From Cuspidothrix sp046080565 (lineage in GTDB: Bacteria; Cyanobacteriota; Cyanobacteriia; Cyanobacteriales; Nostocaceae), in NCBI GenBank assembly GCA_046080565.1, contig JBJTUF010000194.1:1-19278 (forward strand): a DNA stretch of 19,278 nt, read 5' to 3'. The position numbers and the translations under genes are program-made. This document shows, in pieces, positions 15,393 through 19,278 of this stretch; positions within the stretch are counted from its first letter, which is position 1, and each line of letters begins with the position of its first letter. The notes beneath the pieces were generated by a model. The model was not told the DNA's origin, did no database searches, and saw only the letters and a list, made by a program, of their open reading frames with translations.

Positions 15393-18300
15393 ATGGACGT
15401 GCAACAAGCTTTAGACTTTGTTGACACTTTAGTTTTTGAGAACAAAGGTAAGCATTTGACCGATTTACAAAGATTGCTTTTACACTCATCTTGGTCAGAA
15501 CCACACTTACGCTACCATGACATTGCTCAAAACTATGGTTATTCGGTCAGTTATCTTAAACAAGATATCGGTCCGAAGTTATGGCAATTATTATCAGAAG
15601 TTTGTGGAGAAAAAGTTAGTAAAACTAATTTTCGTTCAGCTTTAACAAGACGATGGCATCACACAGATGCAACATCAGTTGTTGAGGAGCATTCACCCAT
15701 AATAAGTGAAACTGAACCAATAATTACAACTCAAGAATCATTGATCTGTGTAGATTGGGTGACAAAAAGATACCAGGATTGGGGGGATGCGCCGGATGTT
15801 TCTGTATTCTACAACCGGACAGAGGAACTGGCTACACTAAAGCAATGGATTATCGGTGATGGTTGTCGGTTGGTGGTTTTGTTAGGTATGGGAGGAATTG
15901 GGAAAACCCATCTTAGTATCAAGTTAGCGGAACAAATTCAAGATCATTTTGAGTATTTGATTTGGCGATCGCTATTACCCGCAATTCCTTTACAACAATT
16001 AGTAATTAACCTCCTCAAATTTTTAACCCAAGGAGAGGAAAACAATTTACCCATTAGATTTGAAGAACAAATATCTTCTTTAATACAGATTTTGCGAAAA
16101 AAAAGATGTTTGTTAATTCTAGATAATGGGGAAACACTCTTAAAAAGTGGTGTTTTAGCGGGTCAATATCAAGAAGGCTATGAGGAATATAAAAAGTTTT
16201 TTCAACGGATAGGAGAATGTAATCATAAGAGTTGCATAATTTTGACCACCAGAGAAAAGCCGAAAGAAATAGCCTTAATGAAAGGAGAAACTTTACCTGT
16301 ACGCTCCCTAAAATTAGAGGGATTAAATTTACAAACTGGTAAGAAAATATTAGAATTAAAAAAATGTTTTTTAGATTCAGAAGCATCTTATCAATTTTTG
16401 ATTGAAACCTATGGCGGCAATCCTTTAGCTTTAAAAATTGTTTCTGGAATGGCTTGGGATTTGTTTAATGGCAATATTTCTGAACTAATCGGTAATAAAT
16501 CTTTAATTTTTGGAGAAATAAATGAAGTTTTAGAACAGCAATTTCAACGGTTGCCTGATTCAGAAAAAAGCTTCTTATACTGGTTAATTCTAGAACAAGA
16601 ACCAATAGGTGAGAGTGATTTATTAGGGATTTTTATCACAGCACCGGAAATGATGATTGAGACTATTCAATCACTGTTGCATCGGTCTTTATTAGAGAAA
16701 AAAAATAAAAAATTCTTTCTGCAACCTGTGGTGAGAGAATATTTATCTAAGAGGTTAATTGAGGAAATTATTGCCGAGATTGACAAAGAAGAATTATTCT
16801 TGATCAACCAATATCCTTTGTTAAAATCGAAAGCTAAAGAATATATCAAACAAGCACAAATTAAACAGATTATTAAACCTTTATTGGAGGAACTATTAAC
16901 CACTTATCAAACTCAAGAAAAAATTGAGTTAAAATTCAAAAACATCATTGATAATATTCGCACAAATCCATTGTTACTATCAGGTTATGCAGCAGGAAAT
17001 ATTATTAACTTATTGTGTCAGTTACAGGTTGAACTATCGGCGTATAACTTCTCAAACTTAACTATTTGGTCTGCTTGTTTACAACATACTAACTTGCAAA
17101 ATGTCAATTTTAGTGGGGCCGATCTAAGCCATTCAGTATTTGCTAAACAGTTGACCAGTATCCTCTCAGTTGCCTTTAGTTTAGATGGCAAATTATTAGC
17201 CACAGGAGATGTAAACGGCGAAATTTATCTCTGGCAAGTTGCCGACGGACAACCAATCCTCAACTGTAAAGGACACGCCGGTTGGATACACGCGATCGCC
17301 TTTAGTCCCGATGGCAAAATGATTTGCAGCGCCAGCAGCGACCATACAGTTAAATTATGGGATATCTGGGATGGCAGTTGCTTAAAAACTCTCACCGGAC
17401 ATCATCAGCGAGTCCGTTCCATTTGCTTTAGTCCCAATGGCCAACTTATTGCTAGTGGTGGTAGTGATGCCACTATCAGAATTTGGGATAGTCATACTGG
17501 TGAATGTTTGAAAGTATTCTCAGGACATAAAAACTATGTTTGGTCCGTGGCTTTTTCTCCTGACGGACGAATCATTGCTAGTGGGAGTGAAGATAAAACT
17601 ATTAAACTTTGGGATGTCAATACAGGTCAATGTCGGCAAACATTATCAGAACATGAACGCTGGGTACGTTCAGTCGCCTTTAGTCCCGATGGTACATTAA
17701 TAGCCAGTGGTAGTGGCGATCGCACCCTGAAAATCTGGGAAACCAGCACAGGTAAATGTTTGAGAACATTAACAGGACATACCCAAAGATTACGTTCAGT
17801 CGCCTTTAGTCCCGATGGTAAATTGATAGCTAGTGGTAGTGGCGATCGCACAGTCAGACTTTGGAGTACAGTAGACGGACAATGCCTCAAAAGCCTACAT
17901 GGTCATAACAGTCTTTTAACCTCCGTAGCCTTTAGTCCCAACGGCATCATCTTAGCCACTGGTAGTGAAGATCGTTCTGTCCGACTGTGGGAAGTTAGCA
18001 CCGGTAGTTGTGTAGATATCTGGCAAGGTTACGGCAGTTGGATACAATCTGTAGCCTTCAGTCCCGATGGTAAAACCCTAGCCAGTGGTAGTGAAGATAA
18101 AACTATCCGATTATGGCATCTGGAAAAGACTCACTATCCAGCAACTACAACCACATCCATCGTCTTAGAAGGACATCGTGGGTGGGTATGTTCCGTCGCC
18201 TTTAGTCCCGATGGTAAACATCTTGCCAGTGGCAGCAGCGATTACACTATCAAGCTGTGGGATATCAATACAGGTCAATGTCTCAAAACCCTACAAGGTC

Positions 18301-19022
18301 ACACTCGCTGGATAGGTTCAGTAGTCTTTAGTCCCGATGGCTTAATTCTTGCTAGTTGCGGCGGCGACTACACAGTAAAACTATGGAACATCATTACAGG
18401 CAACTGCATAAAAACCCTTCAAGGACATGAAGGTTGGTTATGGTCTGTCCAATTTAGTCCCGATGGACTCACCCTAGCCAGCGCTTCCGAAGACAAAACC
18501 ATTAAACTCTGGGATATTAACACCGGCAAATGTCTCAATACCCTAATAGGTCACACTAGCTGGGTGCAAGGTATCTATTTCAGTCCTGACGGCAAACTTT
18601 TGGCCAGCGCCAGTTGCGACTGTACTATTCGTCTTTGGGATGTCACCACAGGTCAATGTCTCAAAACCTTACAGGGACATCTTAGTTGGGTGCAATCAGT
18701 AGCATTCAGTCCCAATGGAGAAACTTTAGCCAGTGGTAGTTGCGACCAGACCGTGAAATTATGGAACATCAACACAGGTAAATGTGAAAAAACAATTCAA
18801 GCTCATCAAAACTGGGTTTGGTCAGTAGCCTTTAGCCCTAATGGAGAGATGGTAGCAAGTGGTGGACAAGATGAAACTATCCAACTCTGGGATATGCAAA
18901 CAGGGAAATGTCTACAGTTGTTGAGAACTAAACGACCCTACGAAGGAATGTCTATTAAAGGTACAAAAGGTTTAACAGATGTGCAACGAGAAGCCTTAAA
19001 ATTTTTAGGCGCAGTAGATTAG
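15393..19022 (+). CDS. STAND NTPase: HTH-like N-terminus, NB-ARC, 14 WD40 repeats
   Basis: This 1209-residue protein is a signal-transducing ATPase with an Apaf-1-like plan. Residues 1-87 form a helical, HTH-like domain (LTDLQRLLLHSSW, YHDIAQNYGYSVSYLKQD) resembling the N-terminal domain of vWA/MoxR-associated (vMAP) conflict proteins. The NB-ARC module follows: Walker A GMGGIGKT (165-172), Walker B LLILDN with Asp244, the TTRE sensor (Arg287), GGNPLAL (341-347), then winged-helix sequence. A pentapeptide-like linker (about 548-585; NFSNLTIWSA, NFSGADLSH) leads to 14 WD40 repeats of about 42 residues (586-1179). The C-terminal KRPYEGMSIKGTKGLTDVQ tail is typical of cyanobacterial STAND-WD40 proteins. 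No enzymatic effector domain is seen. Such proteins switch on ligand binding by oligomerising; a role in defence or stress signalling is inference. The frame is intact. Confidence 0.88.
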   Translation: MDVQQALDFVDTLVFENKGKHLTDLQRLLLHSSWSEPHLRYHDIAQNYGYSVSYLKQDIGPKLWQLLSEVCGEKVSKTNFRSALTRRWHHTDATSVVEEHSPIISETEPIITTQESLICVDWVTKRYQDWGDAPDVSVFYNRTEELATLKQWIIGDGCRLVVLLGMGGIGKTHLSIKLAEQIQDHFEYLIWRSLLPAIPLQQLVINLLKFLTQGEENNLPIRFEEQISSLIQILRKKRCLLILDNGETLLKSGVLAGQYQEGYEEYKKFFQRIGECNHKSCIILTTREKPKEIALMKGETLPVRSLKLEGLNLQTGKKILELKKCFLDSEASYQFLIETYGGNPLALKIVSGMAWDLFNGNISELIGNKSLIFGEINEVLEQQFQRLPDSEKSFLYWLILEQEPIGESDLLGIFITAPEMMIETIQSLLHRSLLEKKNKKFFLQPVVREYLSKRLIEEIIAEIDKEELFLINQYPLLKSKAKEYIKQAQIKQIIKPLLEELLTTYQTQEKIELKFKNIIDNIRTNPLLLSGYAAGNIINLLCQLQVELSAYNFSNLTIWSACLQHTNLQNVNFSGADLSHSVFAKQLTSILSVAFSLDGKLLATGDVNGEIYLWQVADGQPILNCKGHAGWIHAIAFSPDGKMICSASSDHTVKLWDIWDGSCLKTLTGHHQRVRSICFSPNGQLIASGGSDATIRIWDSHTGECLKVFSGHKNYVWSVAFSPDGRIIASGSEDKTIKLWDVNTGQCRQTLSEHERWVRSVAFSPDGTLIASGSGDRTLKIWETSTGKCLRTLTGHTQRLRSVAFSPDGKLIASGSGDRTVRLWSTVDGQCLKSLHGHNSLLTSVAFSPNGIILATGSEDRSVRLWEVSTGSCVDIWQGYGSWIQSVAFSPDGKTLASGSEDKTIRLWHLEKTHYPATTTTSIVLEGHRGWVCSVAFSPDGKHLASGSSDYTIKLWDINTGQCLKTLQGHTRWIGSVVFSPDGLILASCGGDYTVKLWNIITGNCIKTLQGHEGWLWSVQFSPDGLTLASASEDKTIKLWDINTGKCLNTLIGHTSWVQGIYFSPDGKLLASASCDCTIRLWDVTTGQCLKTLQGHLSWVQSVAFSPNGETLASGSCDQTVKLWNINTGKCEKTIQAHQNWVWSVAFSPNGEMVASGGQDETIQLWDMQTGKCLQLLRTKRPYEGMSIKGTKGLTDVQREALKFLGAVD
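17148..18929 (+). repeat. Fourteen WD40-coding repeats (126-bp unit)
   Basis: Fourteen units encode the pattern HxxWVxSVAFSPDGxxLASGSxDxTIKLWDxxTGxCLKTLxG. Most are 42 codons long; unit 8 is longer because of a KTHYPATTTTS insertion. Units 5 and 6 share identical blocks of 30 nt (17665-17694 and 17791-17820) and 20 nt (17706-17725 and 17832-17851), both offset by exactly 126 bp. That indicates recent duplication or gene conversion. Confidence 0.85.
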
Positions 19023-19069
19023 GAGCAACAGAGGCATGGGAACAGGAGCTGACGGGATGACAAAAATAG

Positions 19070-19278
19070 TTAAAATGCAGACAGAATAAGCCTCATAGCT
19101 CTCTCACCGCGTTGATAATACTTCCGCTTATTAGGAGATAATCTCAATGATTCTCTAACTAATTCCCGACAATTATCTATAAAATCAACCCAAGTTTGGG
19201 CATATAATCCAATATAAAAGCTACTATGTCTTCTTTCTTTACGACCATATTCCTTCACTCGACCCACATATTTTTGGA
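19070..19278 (-). CDS. Unidentified protein, C-terminal part (runs off window)
   Basis: An open frame enters from the right edge and stops with TAA at 19072-19070. It encodes at least 68 residues, reading QKYVGRVKEYGRKERR, then SSFYIGLYAQTWVDFIDNCR, and ending YYQRGERAMRLILSAF. The frame has no stop up to the edge, so the start lies outside and the GTG at 19267 need not be used. The composition is basic and tryptophan/tyrosine-rich, and coding-like. I do not recognise the family. It converges on the STAND gene with 47 bases between their stops. Confidence 0.55.
   Translation of the reverse strand, partial: QKYVGRVKEYGRKERRHSSFYIGLYAQTWVDFIDNCRELVRESLRLSPNKRKYYQRGERAMRLILSAF

Noticed and set aside
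17141..18930. Regular repeats in the right part as a CRISPR array
   Set aside because: The 126-bp units are in-frame WD40 codons within a single open frame; there are no short direct repeats with unique spacers.

Overview
The window looks like chromosomal DNA of a filamentous, probably heterocyst-forming cyanobacterium of the Nostocales. The signs are some 17 copies of the cyanobacterial octamer GCGATCGC (HIP1) in 19 kb, a CpcT-type phycobiliprotein lyase, a four-ACT aspartate kinase, several families of tandem heptamer repeats between genes, and a large NB-ARC/WD40 protein of the kind common in these genomes. The species cannot be fixed from the sequence alone.

Left part (1-7.2 kb, all minus strand). 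A non-coding stretch with a compact cluster of four hairpins (252-366) precedes the 3' end of ubiD, a prenylated-FMN decarboxylase that probably serves plastoquinone synthesis. Next come a tRNA-Cys(GCA) with its own terminator, cpcT for bilin attachment to phycocyanin beta, and a complete high-affinity phosphate transport operon, transcribed pstS-pstC-pstA-pstB. Upstream of pstS lies an array of five Pho-box-like octamers at exact 11-bp spacing. A palindromic hairpin sits between pstS and pstC.

Middle (7.2-10 kb). A repeat-rich divergent intergenic region separates pstS from lysC (plus strand). After lysC comes 486 bp without an intact gene; it holds a small inverted-repeat element and perhaps a scrap of a lost membrane protein gene.

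Right part (10-19.3 kb, mostly plus strand). A two-gene signalling operon follows: a hybrid histidine kinase (MHYT remnant-PAS-PAS-GAF-HisKA-HATPase-REC) overlapping by 4 bases a response regulator with GGDEF and EAL domains (c-di-GMP synthesis and breakdown). Both genes are damaged. The kinase has lost about half of its N-terminal MHYT sensor through an out-of-frame deletion. The regulator is split by a 134-bp MITE-like element with 18-bp terminal inverted repeats and a 10-bp target duplication. Insert plus duplication is 144 bp, so the frame is kept but three in-frame stops are introduced.

The last complete gene encodes a 1209-residue STAND NTPase: an N-terminal helical/HTH domain, an NB-ARC P-loop module, a short pentapeptide-like linker and 14 WD40 repeats (two seven-blade propellers by count). 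This architecture is that of a ligand-sensing switch and may act in signalling or in defence. The C-terminus of an unidentified minus-strand gene runs off the right edge.

The most noteworthy observations are the parallel decay of both partners of the kinase/c-di-GMP operon, the regular Pho-box array, the four-hairpin repeat and the STAND-WD40 protein. I did not find a clearly new system.
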